Of a stretch of DNA of 64,000 bases, positions 1 to 8,846 are shown in pieces. Source of the stretch: Nocardioides bizhenqiangii. Its GTDB lineage: Bacteria; Actinomycetota; Actinomycetes; Propionibacteriales; Nocardioidaceae. The notes beneath the pieces are model-generated. The model ran no database searches. It was not told the origin of the DNA and saw only the letters and a program-made list of their open reading frames with translations. The DNA lies in NCBI RefSeq assembly GCF_034661235.1, contig NZ_CP141059.1:372001-436000 (forward strand), written 5' to 3'. Both the position numbers and the translations under genes were made by a program. Within the stretch, counting starts at the first letter, position 1; every line of letters begins with the position of its first letter.

Positions 1-77
1 CGGAGCAACTGCTGCGGGGAGGGTGCGTGGACGGGCGCCCTGGAGCCAATGTGCGGGGGTGGCCATGATGCCGCGAT

Positions 78-1349
78 TCAAGCAGGTTGCGTGATGCCTT
101 GGTCGGCCAGGTGGCGTTCGGCGGCGCGGGCGGCGGGATGGATCAGCACCGCGGCCACGAGCACGATCGCGGCGATCACCAGCCAGCCCGGCGGGCCCCA
201 GGACATGGCGAGGAACGTGTAGAGCGCCGGCGCCCACACCGAGCCGAGGGTGAAGCCGAGCTGGGAGACGCCCTGGTACTCGCCGCGGCGCTCGGGGTCG
301 GACAGCTCGGCCTGGAGCCCCCACTCGCCGGCGGACTGGAAGAGCTCGGCTCCGGTGACGGTGACGTGCCCGATCCAGACCAGGGCGATGGTGATCCAGC
401 CGACGGTGTCGTGGGTGACCAGGACGATGCCGCAGGAGAGCACGAAGAAGAACGCACCGCGGCGCTGGGCGCGCAGCGAGTCGGCGACGGTGGTGATGCC
501 GCGTGCTGCGGCGACCTGGAGCAGCACCGCCATCACGGTGTTGGTGCCGAACAGCCAGGCCAGCAGGACGCGGGGGGCGTCGGTCTCCTCGACCAGCCAG
601 AGCGGGATGACCACGTTGAGCAGCACCTGGTGCGTCGAGAGCACCCCACCGAGCACGGCCATGGCGACGTACGCGCGGTTCCGCAGGGCGCTGCGGCGCT
701 CCCCGGATGCCTCGATCGCCACCTCCAGCGCCGGCTCGGTGCTGACGTGGTGGGCGGCGCGCGGCAGCCGGGCGACGAGCGCGGCGTTGAGCACGAGCAG
801 TCCGGCAGTGATCACCGGCACCAGGCGCACGACGTCGTCGTCGTTGGTCGCGAGCGCGACGCCCGCGAGCAGCGCACCGAACGTGTAGCCGACGTTGCGT
901 GCCGCCCGGAAGTACGCGTTGGACGAGACCCGCTCCTCCCGCGGGAACACGTCGAAGCGGTAGGCGTTGCGCGACGACCGGCTGGCGGTCTGCACCAGCC
1001 CGAGGCCGATCATCATCAGCACGAACGGGAGCATCCCGTCGACCGCGAGCCACACCAGGTAGAGCAGCGCCTCGACCAGCGAGCTCAGCGCCCAGACCAG
1101 CTTGGCGCCGTACCGGTCGCTCAGCTTGCCGAGCGGGACGGCGAGCGCGAAGGTCGCCAGTCCCGAGAGGGAGAGGCCGAGACCGACCTGCGCGGCGGAG
1201 AGGCCGACGATCTGCGTGAAGAAGACCGCGCTGCCGGTGAGGAAGACGCCGTCGCCGAAGGCGGACAGCACCGACTGGGCGGAGAGCCGACGGACCAGCG
1301 AGGTGGGACCGGCGAGGCGGAGGACCGGGTCCGGCAAGTATCTTGACAT
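78..1349 (-). CDS. MFS transporter, paralogue A
   Basis: Predicted inner-membrane exporter of the major facilitator superfamily, about 423 residues with roughly twelve hydrophobic segments and the usual loop 2-3 signature (GKLSDRYGAK, near residue 75). The ORF is open to 1388, but the ATG at 1349 (MSRYLPDPV) starts just after the stop of the upstream paralogue, so I chose it. It shares a layout with the next gene: both have an R-R-L-(S/A)-(A/T)-Q-S N-terminus and the motif LSDPERRGEYQGV in the C-terminal half. It is probably co-transcribed with that paralogue, 10 bp away. Substrate unknown; drug or metabolite efflux is the family default. Confidence 0.85.
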   Translation of the reverse strand: MSRYLPDPVLRLAGPTSLVRRLSAQSVLSAFGDGVFLTGSAVFFTQIVGLSAAQVGLGLSLSGLATFALAVPLGKLSDRYGAKLVWALSSLVEALLYLVWLAVDGMLPFVLMMIGLGLVQTASRSSRNAYRFDVFPREERVSSNAYFRAARNVGYTFGALLAGVALATNDDDVVRLVPVITAGLLVLNAALVARLPRAAHHVSTEPALEVAIEASGERRSALRNRAYVAMAVLGGVLSTHQVLLNVVIPLWLVEETDAPRVLLAWLFGTNTVMAVLLQVAAARGITTVADSLRAQRRGAFFFVLSCGIVLVTHDTVGWITIALVWIGHVTVTGAELFQSAGEWGLQAELSDPERRGEYQGVSQLGFTLGSVWAPALYTFLAMSWGPPGWLVIAAIVLVAAVLIHPAARAAERHLADQGITQPA

Positions 1350-1359
1350 CAAGAGAAGG

Positions 1360-2709
1360 TTACGTCGGGTCGGCCGCGAGGTCCACATCCGCCCCGACGC
1401 CCGCGTCCTCCTCCGGCACCTGCTCGTGCTCGGACTCGGGCTCGGGCGGGAAGTGCCGGTCGCGGAACCGCTCGGCCATCCGCACCGACGGTCCGAGCCC
1501 GAGCGTCGCCACGACCACGATGCCGGCGATCACCAACCAGCCCTGACCACCAGCCCAGGAGAGGGCCAGCCACGTGTAGAGGGCCGGAGCCCACTGGAAC
1601 CCGAGCGCGCTGCTGACCTCCTGGACCCCTTGGTACTCACCGCGTCGCTCGGGATCCGACAGCTCTGCCTCGAACGACCAGCTCGCCCCGGAGATCGCCA
1701 GCTCGGCGCCGGTCACGGTGAGGTGGCCCAGCCACACCAGCACGACGGTGATCAGGCCGACCGTCGAGTGCGTGATCATCGTGACCACGCACGACACGAT
1801 GAAGAACGCCGACGAGATCCACGTGTAGCGCATCGCGTCCCTGAGGTTGCGCACGCCCTTCGAGGTGTACGCCGGCAGGAAGATGCAGAGGACGGTGTTG
1901 GTGCCGAACAGCCAGGCCAGCAGCACGTGCGGGGCGTCGGTCGCCGCGACCAGCCAGAGCGGGATCACGATCTGGAGCAGGACCTGGTTGGTCCACAGCA
2001 CGCCCATGAAGAACGTGGTCAGGATCCACCCGATGTTGCGGATCGGGCCCGGTCCGGTCGGCTTGACCCGCCGCTCGCCGCTGGCGACCCGGAGGTCGTG
2101 GGGAGCCGCCGGCAGCCGTGAGACCCAGAACGCGTTCGCGAGCATCATCGCGGCAGCGAAGAACGGCGTCCACCGGATCACGGTCAGGCTGTCGGTCGCG
2201 AGCGCGAGGCCGCCGATCATCGCGCCGAGGGTGTGGCCGACGTTGAGCCACGAGTACATGTAGGCCTGGGTCTCCACCCGCTGGTTGCGCGGCAGCACGT
2301 CGAGCACGTAGGCCTGGTGGCTCGACGCCCCGAGCGAGGCGAACAGCGCGAAGGCGATGGCGACGCCGACGTACTCCTGGAACCCGGTGACGAAGGGCAG
2401 CGCACAGAACACGCCCGCGCGGCCCAGGGTCGACAACGCCCAGATCCGCTTCGGTCCGAAGCGGTCCACGACCCGGCCGGCGGGATAGGCGAACAGGAAC
2501 TCCGCCACCCCCATGATCGTGAGGGCGATGCCGACCTTCCCGGCAGACATCCCGACGACGAGGGTCAGGAACACCGCGCTCCCGGTCATGAACGTGCTCT
2601 CGCCAGTGGCGAACAACATCGACTGCGTCGCGAGCCGCCGCGACAGCGGGGTCGGCGGGATCAGCCTCTTGAAGAAGCCGCGCTGGTCGCCCGAGATGGT
2701 GTTCGTCAC
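1360..2709 (-). CDS. MFS transporter, paralogue B
   Basis: Second MFS permease, about 449 residues, clearly paralogous to the gene downstream (shared SDPERRGEYQGVQ motif and N-terminal RRLATQS). An earlier GTG exists at 2739. I prefer the GTG at 2709 because a CAATAT -10-like hexamer sits 5 nt upstream of it and the N-terminus then matches the paralogue in length. The extra C-terminal tail after the last helix is acidic. It is divergent from menE with under 80 bp between starts, so the promoters are adjacent; this does not by itself imply a menaquinone function. A tandem pair could act as a heterodimer or be a simple duplication. Substrate not inferable. Confidence 0.83.
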   Translation of the reverse strand: MTNTISGDQRGFFKRLIPPTPLSRRLATQSMLFATGESTFMTGSAVFLTLVVGMSAGKVGIALTIMGVAEFLFAYPAGRVVDRFGPKRIWALSTLGRAGVFCALPFVTGFQEYVGVAIAFALFASLGASSHQAYVLDVLPRNQRVETQAYMYSWLNVGHTLGAMIGGLALATDSLTVIRWTPFFAAAMMLANAFWVSRLPAAPHDLRVASGERRVKPTGPGPIRNIGWILTTFFMGVLWTNQVLLQIVIPLWLVAATDAPHVLLAWLFGTNTVLCIFLPAYTSKGVRNLRDAMRYTWISSAFFIVSCVVTMITHSTVGLITVVLVWLGHLTVTGAELAISGASWSFEAELSDPERRGEYQGVQEVSSALGFQWAPALYTWLALSWAGGQGWLVIAGIVVVATLGLGPSVRMAERFRDRHFPPEPESEHEQVPEEDAGVGADVDLAADPT

Positions 2710-2765
2710 TCGGCATATTGCACTGCACGGCACCGACACCCGGCCACCGAATATCCCCGACGGCC

Positions 2766-2771
2766 TAACCT
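2766..2771 (+). promoter_or_regulatory. Candidate leaderless -10 box for menE
   Basis: TAACCT lies 7 nt before the menE ATG. The same geometry (TAnnnT, 6-7 nt, start codon) recurs at several genes in the window, which supports leaderless transcription starting at or next to the A of the ATG. No convincing -35 box is visible. Inference from spacing only. Confidence 0.45.
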
Positions 2772-2778
2772 CGTCGAC

Positions 2779-3822
2779 ATGTCCGACCTGACGCCCCGCG
2801 GGGAGCCGGCCGCGGTGGTCGAGCAGCTCCGTGCGTGGCTGACCGGGCCGACCGGCTCACGCCTCGTCGTCGAGACGTCCGGGTCGACGGGCCGGCCCAA
2901 GCGGGTCGCGCTCACGCGGGACGCGGTCCTCGCGTCGGTAGCGGCGTCGGCGCGACGGCTCGGCGCGACCGGCCCGTGGGTGCTGGCGCTGCCGCAGACG
3001 TACGTCGCGGGGGTGCAGGTGATCGTGCGCTCGCTGGTCGCCGGTCACGAGCCGGTGGTGCTGGCGCGAGACCCTTCGACAGGCTCAGGACAACGCGGGT
3101 GGCCGACCGGGGAGGGCTGGTTCGTCTCTCTCGTCCCGACCCAGCTGGCGCGGCTGCTCGACGACGACGACCAGGACGGCGCGGTCGCGGCGCTGCGCCG
3201 CGCGCACACCGTGCTCCTGGGCGGCGGGCCGATCGACCCGATGCTCCGCGAGCGGGCGGCCGCGGCCGGCGTCCACGTCGTCGCGACCTACGGCGCCGCG
3301 GAGACCGCGGGCGGCTGTGTCTACGACGGACTGCCCCTCGACGGCGTCGCCGTCGCGGTCGGCGAGAGCGGCCGGATCCGGATCGGCGGACCCACCGTCT
3401 TCGAGGAGTACGTCGACGATCCCTCGCTCACGGCGGAGACCCTGGTCGACGGTTGGTACCTCACCTCCGATGCCGGACGGCTCGACGAGGACGGCCGGCT
3501 CGCCGTCCTCGGGCGGGTCGACGACGTCGTCGTCACCGGCGGCCTCAACGTGCCCGCCCCCGCAGTCGCGGCGCGCCTGCGGGCGCATCCGGCGGTCGCG
3601 CAGGTCGAGGTGCTGGGCGTGCCGGACGAGGAGTGGGGCAACCGGGTGGTCGCGTTCGTCGCGGGCGCGATCACGCTCGACGACGCCCGCGACTGGGTGG
3701 CGGAGGTCCACCCCCGCCCGTGGGCACCCCGCGAGCTGGTCCTGGTCACCGAGATCCCGATGCTCCCCAACGGCAAGCCCGACCGGCAGGCGCTCCTGGC
3801 TCTCGCGGGCGCCGCGACATGA
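2779..3822 (+). CDS. menE: o-Succinylbenzoate--CoA ligase
   Basis: Activates o-succinylbenzoate to its CoA thioester in menaquinone synthesis. At 347 residues it is the short actinobacterial form. ANL-superfamily motifs are in order: A3 P-loop TSGSTGRPK (near 35), A5 YGAAETAGG (near 175), A7/A8 SDAGRLDEDG and GRVDDVVVTGG (near 230-255), and the A10 catalytic lysine in LPNGKPDRQ at the C-terminus. The ORF is open far upstream, but the ATG at 2779 gives the expected N-terminus and has a -10 box at leaderless distance. It overlaps menC by ATGA, so menE-menC-menD is one operon. Oddity: residues about 98-105 (DPSTGSGQ) are encoded by a dispersed-repeat-like sequence. Confidence 0.93.
   Translation: MSDLTPRGEPAAVVEQLRAWLTGPTGSRLVVETSGSTGRPKRVALTRDAVLASVAASARRLGATGPWVLALPQTYVAGVQVIVRSLVAGHEPVVLARDPSTGSGQRGWPTGEGWFVSLVPTQLARLLDDDDQDGAVAALRRAHTVLLGGGPIDPMLRERAAAAGVHVVATYGAAETAGGCVYDGLPLDGVAVAVGESGRIRIGGPTVFEEYVDDPSLTAETLVDGWYLTSDAGRLDEDGRLAVLGRVDDVVVTGGLNVPAPAVAARLRAHPAVAQVEVLGVPDEEWGNRVVAFVAGAITLDDARDWVAEVHPRPWAPRELVLVTEIPMLPNGKPDRQALLALAGAAT
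3071..3093 (+). repeat. Short dispersed-repeat-like sequence inside menE
   Basis: The sequence CCCTTCGACAGGCTCAGGAC sits inside menE and encodes PSTGSGQ in a surface-type segment before the core of the AMP-binding domain. From memory, near-identical CTTCGACA(A/G)GCTCAGGACA strings are scattered through many bacterial genomes, usually between genes. It keeps the reading frame here. Only one copy is in this window, so repeat status comes from prior knowledge, not from this sequence. Confidence 0.45.
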
Positions 3823-4778
3823 CCGCGATGCGGGTGGTCTCGATCCCGATGCGCACCCGGTTCCGTGGGCTGACGGTGCGCGAGGCGGCACTGGTCGAGG
3901 GTCCGGCCGGCTGGGGCGAGTGGAGCCCGTTCCTGGAGTACGACGCGCGGATCGCCGAGCCGTGGCTCCGGTGCGCGGAGGAGGCCGCGGCGGGCGACTG
4001 GCCGGACCCGGTCCGCGACGGCGTGCCCGTCAACGTGACCGTGCCCGCGATCGGACCCGAGTCCGCGCACGCGCTCGTGGTCCGTGGTGGCTGCCGGACG
4101 GCCAAGGTGAAGGTCGCCGAGGCGGGCCAGTCTCTCGCCGACGACCAGGCGCGGCTCGAGGCGGTGCGCGACGCGCTGGGACCGGACGGCCGGGTGCGGA
4201 TCGACGCCAACGGGGCCTGGTCGGTCGACGACGCCGTCGCGGCGATCGGCGTGCTGGACCGGGCCGCCGGCGGGCTGGAGTACGTCGAGCAGCCGTCCGC
4301 GTCGGTCGAGGAGCTCGCCGCGGTGCGCCGCCGGGTGCGGGTGCCGATCGCGGCCGACGAGTCGATCCGCCGGGCCGAGGACCCCTACCGGGTGCGCGAC
4401 CTGGCGGCAGCCGACATCGCCGTGCTCAAGGTCCAGCCACTCGGAGGCGTGCGCGCGTGCCTCCGGATCGCGGAGGAGATCGGGCTGCCCGTCGTCGTGT
4501 CGTCGGCGCTGGAGACGTCGGTCGGGATCGCCGCCGGAGTGGCGCTGGCGGCGGCGCTGCCCGAGCTGCCGTACGCCTGCGGGCTGGCCACCGTGCAGCT
4601 GCTCACCGACGACGTTGCCGTCGCCCCGCTGCTGCCGGTCGCCGGTGCCCTCCCCGTCGGTCGGCCCCTCGTGGACGGCGCCGCCCTGACTCGCACGGCA
4701 GCGGCAGCCGGCCGGGTGGCCTGGTGGGAGGCCAGGCTCCGCGCCGTGCGCGCCCTCCAGCAGGATGGTCGACCGTGA
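3819..4778 (+). CDS. menC: o-Succinylbenzoate synthase
   Basis: Enolase-superfamily dehydratase making o-succinylbenzoate from SHCHC, the step before MenE. 319 residues. The catalytic set is visible: K96 and K98 (AKVKVAE), metal ligands D129 (RIDANGAW), E157 (YVEQPS) and D180 (AADES), and the opposing K204 (VLKVQPLGG). The start is fixed by the ATGA overlap with menE; its own stop overlaps the menD GTG (GTGA). The start is unusually compact, with a short N-terminal capping region as in other actinobacterial MenC proteins. A dipeptide epimerase is the alternative in this superfamily, but the men operon context makes MenC very likely. Confidence 0.93.
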   Translation: MTAMRVVSIPMRTRFRGLTVREAALVEGPAGWGEWSPFLEYDARIAEPWLRCAEEAAAGDWPDPVRDGVPVNVTVPAIGPESAHALVVRGGCRTAKVKVAEAGQSLADDQARLEAVRDALGPDGRVRIDANGAWSVDDAVAAIGVLDRAAGGLEYVEQPSASVEELAAVRRRVRVPIAADESIRRAEDPYRVRDLAAADIAVLKVQPLGGVRACLRIAEEIGLPVVVSSALETSVGIAAGVALAAALPELPYACGLATVQLLTDDVAVAPLLPVAGALPVGRPLVDGAALTRTAAAAGRVAWWEARLRAVRALQQDGRP

Positions 4779-6397
4779 GCGAGATCAGCGGTGTTCAGCT
4801 GGGTGCGGCGGTCGTCGCGCGGTTGCTTGCCGCGGGGGTCGACGAGGTCGTGGTGTGCCCAGGCTCGCGCAACGCGCCGCTGTCGATGGCAGCGTGGGCG
4901 GCCGGGCAGGCGGGTGAGCCGCTCCGCCTGCACACGCGCATCGACGAGCGCAGTGCCGGCTTCCTCGCGCTCGGTCTGACGAAGGTCTTCGCAAGGGCGG
5001 CCGTCCTCTGCACTTCCGGCACTGCCGTTGCCAACCTCCATCCAGCAGTCCTCGAGGCCGCCCACGCGGGCGTGCCGATGGTCGTCGTCACCGCCGACCG
5101 TCCTGCCCGGATGCGGGCGACGGGCGCCAACCAAACCACCGACCAGGTGGGGATCTTCGGGCTGCTGATTCCTACGTACGACGTCGCGGAGCTGGCCGAT
5201 CTCGACGCGATCCCGTGGCGCCAGCACGGCCCGTTGCACGTCAACGTCCAGCTCGACGCCCCACTGGTGCCCGTCGACGGGCCGCTGGAGTGGCCAGCGC
5301 GCTCCGATGCCGAGGGCGGCGAAGTCGTGGCTCATTCCTCGCGGCGCAGCAGCCTGTCGTTGCCCGACGGTCCGGTAGGCGACCTGAGGACGGTCGTCGT
5401 GGCCGGCGACGACGCCGGGCCCACCGCCCGGATGTTCGCCGAGGCAGCAGACTGGCCACTGCTTGCCGAGCCGTCCAGCGGGGCCCGCCGGGGTTCGAAC
5501 GCGATCCGCACCTACCGCCTGCTGCTCGGCACCGCGCTCGGTTCTCGGATCGAGCGCGTCGTGGTGCTCGGTCGACCGACCCTGTCGCGGCCCGTCGCCC
5601 AGCTCCTGGATCGGCCGGACGTGGAGATCCGCGTCGTTCCCGGCAGCGGCGCCTGGCCCTTCCACCGTGACGGGGCACTGGGCATGCCGGGGATCGAGAA
5701 GTTCGATCGCGGTTCCGGTGATTGGCTCAAGAGCTGGCAGGACGCGGACCGTGAGCTGAGCCGGCGGATCGACCGCCTGCTCGCGGAGGAGCCCGCGCTG
5801 ACGCCGTACGACGTGGCTGCCGCAGTGTCGGCGGCTCTTCCCGCCGGGAGCCTCCTGGTCGTCGGTGCTTCCAGCCCGATCCGCGACCTCGACATCATGG
5901 AGCCCGCTGCGCCGGTCGGCGAGCGACGCAAGGTGATCGCCAACCGCGGCCTGTCCGGCATCGACGGGACCATCAGCACGGCGATCGGCGCCGCCCTGGG
6001 GCGGCCGGAAAGCAGCCGGGCGATCGCGCTCATGGGCGACGTGACCTTCCTCCACGACCAGAACGGACTGGTGCTCGGTCCGGACGAGCCGCGACCCGAC
6101 CTCACGATCGTTGTCGCCAATGACGACGGCGGCTCGATCTTCTCGATGCTCGAGCAAGGGGCGCCCCAGCACGCGGCGTCGTTCGAGCGGCTGTTCGGCA
6201 CGCCGCACGGTACTGACCTGGCGAGTCTCTGCGTCGGCACCCGCACGTCCTTCCTGCGGGTCACCTCGCGGCCCGAGCTCGAGCACGCGCTCTCCAGCCC
6301 CAACGGCGGCATCGAGGTCGTCGAGGCGATGATCGGCCGCAGCGACCGGCGCGGGCTCGACGCCCGGATCCGGGCCCTGGCGAGCGACCTGCGCTAG
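4775..6397 (+). CDS. menD: SEPHCHC synthase (2-succinyl-5-enolpyruvyl-6-hydroxy-3-cyclohexene-1-carboxylate synthase)
   Basis: ThDP-dependent enzyme joining isochorismate and 2-oxoglutarate, the first committed step of classical menaquinone synthesis. 540 residues, usual length. N-terminal VCPGSRNAPLS and TRIDERSAGF, central domain, and the C-terminal ThDP region with GLSGIDGTISTAIGAALG and MGDVTFLHDQNG. GTG start overlapping the menC stop. The end overlaps by 4 bp the stop of a convergent gene fragment. Codon use looks a little less GC-extreme than in menE and menC, but there is no other sign of transfer. menF, menH, menB and menA are not in the window. Confidence 0.94.
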   Translation: MSEISGVQLGAAVVARLLAAGVDEVVVCPGSRNAPLSMAAWAAGQAGEPLRLHTRIDERSAGFLALGLTKVFARAAVLCTSGTAVANLHPAVLEAAHAGVPMVVVTADRPARMRATGANQTTDQVGIFGLLIPTYDVAELADLDAIPWRQHGPLHVNVQLDAPLVPVDGPLEWPARSDAEGGEVVAHSSRRSSLSLPDGPVGDLRTVVVAGDDAGPTARMFAEAADWPLLAEPSSGARRGSNAIRTYRLLLGTALGSRIERVVVLGRPTLSRPVAQLLDRPDVEIRVVPGSGAWPFHRDGALGMPGIEKFDRGSGDWLKSWQDADRELSRRIDRLLAEEPALTPYDVAAAVSAALPAGSLLVVGASSPIRDLDIMEPAAPVGERRKVIANRGLSGIDGTISTAIGAALGRPESSRAIALMGDVTFLHDQNGLVLGPDEPRPDLTIVVANDDGGSIFSMLEQGAPQHAASFERLFGTPHGTDLASLCVGTRTSFLRVTSRPELEHALSSPNGGIEVVEAMIGRSDRRGLDARIRALASDLR

Positions 6398-6708
6398 ATC
6401 CTGCCGAGGATCTGCTGGGACTCGAGGATCCCCTCGTCGCTGGGCTTGCTGCCATCGCCGAACACCTTGGCCTGCTGGCGCGCGCGAAGCTCGAGGTGGG
6501 CGTCGCGCGGCCGGTCGTAGCCGTAGCGCTCCCGGGCCTGCGCCGGCGTCAGCACCTCCTCCGTCTCCGGGGGTACGCCGAGCAGCACCGGCGCCGCGAC
6601 CGAGGCCGTCATGGGCGAGACCAGCCGGAGCAGCGCCACCTGGGCGGGTCCGTTGAGCGAGACGACCCAGAACGCGATCCGCAGCTCCGGCCGGATCAGC
6701 GCGCCCAT
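6394..6708 (-). pseudogene. Truncated ORF, unrecognised (C-terminal fragment?)
   Basis: A 104-codon reading frame (from ATG at 6708) with protein-like composition: an N-terminal hydrophobic stretch (RIAFWVVSLNGPAQVALLRLVSP), then LGVPPETEEVLTPAQARERYGYD and a polar C-terminus. I cannot name the family. There is no ribosome-binding site at the ATG, and the frame upstream of it is antisense to a TetR-like fragment, so the real N-terminus seems to be missing. It converges with menD and overlaps it by 4 bp. It could be a short functional protein, but the head-to-head abutment with another N-terminally truncated gene suggests a deletion remnant. Confidence 0.45.
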
Positions 6709-6714
6709 CAGGCG

Positions 6715-6936
6715 CGACTCGACCGGGAGCGGATCCGCGTCATGTTCGCCTCGCTCATCTCCGACATCGGCGAGTCCCGACCCGACTGGAAGGTCGACGC
6801 CGAGCTCTACTCGCACGCCGTCCTCGCGATCGTCGAGCACTTCGGCCGGGTCATGGTCGACGACCCTGATCGCTTCACCGCCGAACGCCTGGTGGACGGT
6901 GCGAAGGCCGTGCTCGGCACTCTGTGGAGACAATGA
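6715..6936 (+). pseudogene. C-terminal remnant of a TetR-family regulator
   Basis: The frame reads RERIRVMFASLISDIGE..., then AELYSHAVLAIVEHFGRVMVDDPDRF and ERLVDGAKAVLGTLWR, typical of the C-terminal ligand-binding helices of TetR regulators. An ATG is available at 6742 (64 codons). No helix-turn-helix region exists upstream; that DNA instead encodes the minus-strand fragment, so about two thirds of a normal TetR protein is missing. The stop lies 4 bp before the antiporter start, so the remnant may still affect translation of that gene. Identified from its helical pattern, without a database match. Confidence 0.5.
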
Positions 6937-6940
6937 ACGC

Positions 6941-8812
6941 GTGGAGATCGCATTCCTGCTGGTGGCCATCGCCGTCACCGTCCTCACGGTCACGGCAATT
7001 GCCGGCCGGATCGGGATCGCCGCACCGATCCCGCTGATCCTGGTCGGGTGGGTCGGCTCCTACCTGCCGGGAGTCCCGACGATCCATCTCGAGCCCGAGG
7101 TGGTGCTGCTGGGCCTCCTGCCTCCGCTGCTCTACGCGGCCGCGCTCAGCACGTCCCTCGTCGACTTCAACGCCAACCGCCGCCCGATCCTGCTGCTCTC
7201 GGTCGGGCTGGTGGCGTTCACGACGGTCGGCGTCGCGGTCGTGGTGCACGAGATCCTGCCCGAGGTCGGCTGGGCCGCGGCGTTCGCGATCGGCGCCGTC
7301 GTCGCGCCGCCCGACGCCGTCGCAGCCACCGCGATCGGACGCCGGATCGGGCTGCCCCGCCGGATCGTCACCATCCTCGAGGGCGAGTCCCTGCTCAACG
7401 ACGCGACCGCCCTGGTCGCGCTGCGCACCGCGATCGCGGCGGCCGGCACCGCCGGCGCGATGGCCCCGGCGTGGGAGGTCGGGGTCGACTTCGCCCTGGC
7501 GGCCGGGGGCGGCCTGGTGGTCGGCATCGCCGGCTTCCTCCTCGTGGCGAAGATGCGCAAGCACGTCACCGACCCGGTGCTGGACACTGGCATCTCGCTG
7601 GTCGTGCCGTTCGCGACCTTCATCGCCGCCGAGGAGATCCACGCCTCCGGCGTGGTCGCCGTCGTCGTCGCGGGCCTGCTGCTGGGTCACAAGGCGCCGA
7701 TCCTGCAGACCGCGCAGTCGCGGATCGCGGAGCGGATGAACTGGCGCACGTTGGCGTTCATGCTCGAGAACACCGTGTTCCTGCTCATCGGCCTGCAGGC
7801 GCACTGGCTGGTCGACGACGTCCGCGCCAGCACGCTGCCGACCGGCACGATCGTGGGCGTCTGCCTCGCCACGCTGGTCGCGGTCGTCGTGCTCCGGATG
7901 GCGTGGGTGTTCCCCGTCCGCTACCTACTGATCCGGCCCGGGCCGGACCCGGCGACCGGACGCCCACCACCGGCGTCGTACACGTTCCTGATCGGGTGGG
8001 CCGGGATGCGCGGCGTGGTCACCCTCGCCGCCGCGTTCATCATCCCGGACACCGTTCCGCACCGCGAAGTGCTACTGATGATCGCGTTCACGGTCGTCGC
8101 CGGGACCCTCCTGCTGCAGGGGCTCAGCCTCGGATGGCTCGCGCGCCGGCTGAACGTCCCAGCGCCGGACCCGATGGACGACGCCCTCGCCCGTGCGACC
8201 CTCCTGCAACAGGCCTCCAAAGCCAGCCACAAGGTGCTCGCGGAGCTCAAGGCTGATGATCCGTACGGCGTCGCCGACCTCATCCGCCAGCGCATCGAGC
8301 AGCGCAACTTCGCCGCCTGGGAACGCCTCGGCACCACCGCGGGCGAGGAGAGCCCGGCCGCGCTCTACGCCCGGGTGCGCGAGGAGATGATCGAGGCCGA
8401 ACGGCGGCGAGTGCTGGAGATCCGGTCCACCGGCTCCGTACCGTCGGAGGTGGTCAGCGACGTGCTGGCCATGCTCGACATCGAGGAGTCCATGCTGGAC
8501 GCCGCCGAGCAGGAACGAGCCGACGTGGAGGCAGAGCGCGTGCGCAGACCGGTCGGACAGGCGTGCGACCACCTCCTGTCGACGCCGCTCGCGGACCCTG
8601 CCGGCGAGCTCGAGTGCGGTGCCTGCCTGGCGATCGGCAGCCGCTGGGTCGCGCTGCGGATGTGCCTCGCCTGCGGCGAGATCGGCTGCTGCGACTCCTC
8701 ACCCAACCGGCATGCCTCCGCCCACTTCCACGAGAGCACTCATCCCGTGATGCGGTCGGTCGAGCCCGGTGAGGACTGGCGCTGGTGCTTCGTGCACCAC
8801 CTGACTGCCTGA
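6941..8812 (+). CDS. CPA1-type Na+(K+)/H+ antiporter with C-terminal UBP zinc finger
   Basis: Membrane antiporter of about 623 residues. Roughly twelve helices fill residues 1-415, including the CPA1 hallmarks VAPPDAVAATAIGRR and EGESLLNDATALV (ion-binding Asp in the ND pair). A cytoplasmic helical segment (about 420-535) follows, then a UBP-type zinc finger (about 540-620) with paired Cys/His ligands: CDH, ECGAC, CLACGEIGCCD, HASAHFHESTHP. The start is GTG 6941, with GGAGA 10 nt upstream; the reading frame stays open further upstream through the TetR remnant. The finger normally binds free ubiquitin C-termini in eukaryotes; in a bacterium its ligand is unknown. The fusion implies regulation of ion exchange by a peptide or protein C-terminus. 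Confidence 0.88.
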   Translation: MEIAFLLVAIAVTVLTVTAIAGRIGIAAPIPLILVGWVGSYLPGVPTIHLEPEVVLLGLLPPLLYAAALSTSLVDFNANRRPILLLSVGLVAFTTVGVAVVVHEILPEVGWAAAFAIGAVVAPPDAVAATAIGRRIGLPRRIVTILEGESLLNDATALVALRTAIAAAGTAGAMAPAWEVGVDFALAAGGGLVVGIAGFLLVAKMRKHVTDPVLDTGISLVVPFATFIAAEEIHASGVVAVVVAGLLLGHKAPILQTAQSRIAERMNWRTLAFMLENTVFLLIGLQAHWLVDDVRASTLPTGTIVGVCLATLVAVVVLRMAWVFPVRYLLIRPGPDPATGRPPPASYTFLIGWAGMRGVVTLAAAFIIPDTVPHREVLLMIAFTVVAGTLLLQGLSLGWLARRLNVPAPDPMDDALARATLLQQASKASHKVLAELKADDPYGVADLIRQRIEQRNFAAWERLGTTAGEESPAALYARVREEMIEAERRRVLEIRSTGSVPSEVVSDVLAMLDIEESMLDAAEQERADVEAERVRRPVGQACDHLLSTPLADPAGELECGACLAIGSRWVALRMCLACGEIGCCDSSPNRHASAHFHESTHPVMRSVEPGEDWRWCFVHHLTA

Positions 8813-8846
8813 CCGAATCCGCGGTCGACGGCGGGGCGGCGGTGGG

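Noticed and set aside
78..2709. Idea that the two MFS exporters belong to menaquinone metabolism
   Set aside because: Only proximity to menE supports it; they are divergently transcribed and typical drug-efflux-like permeases.
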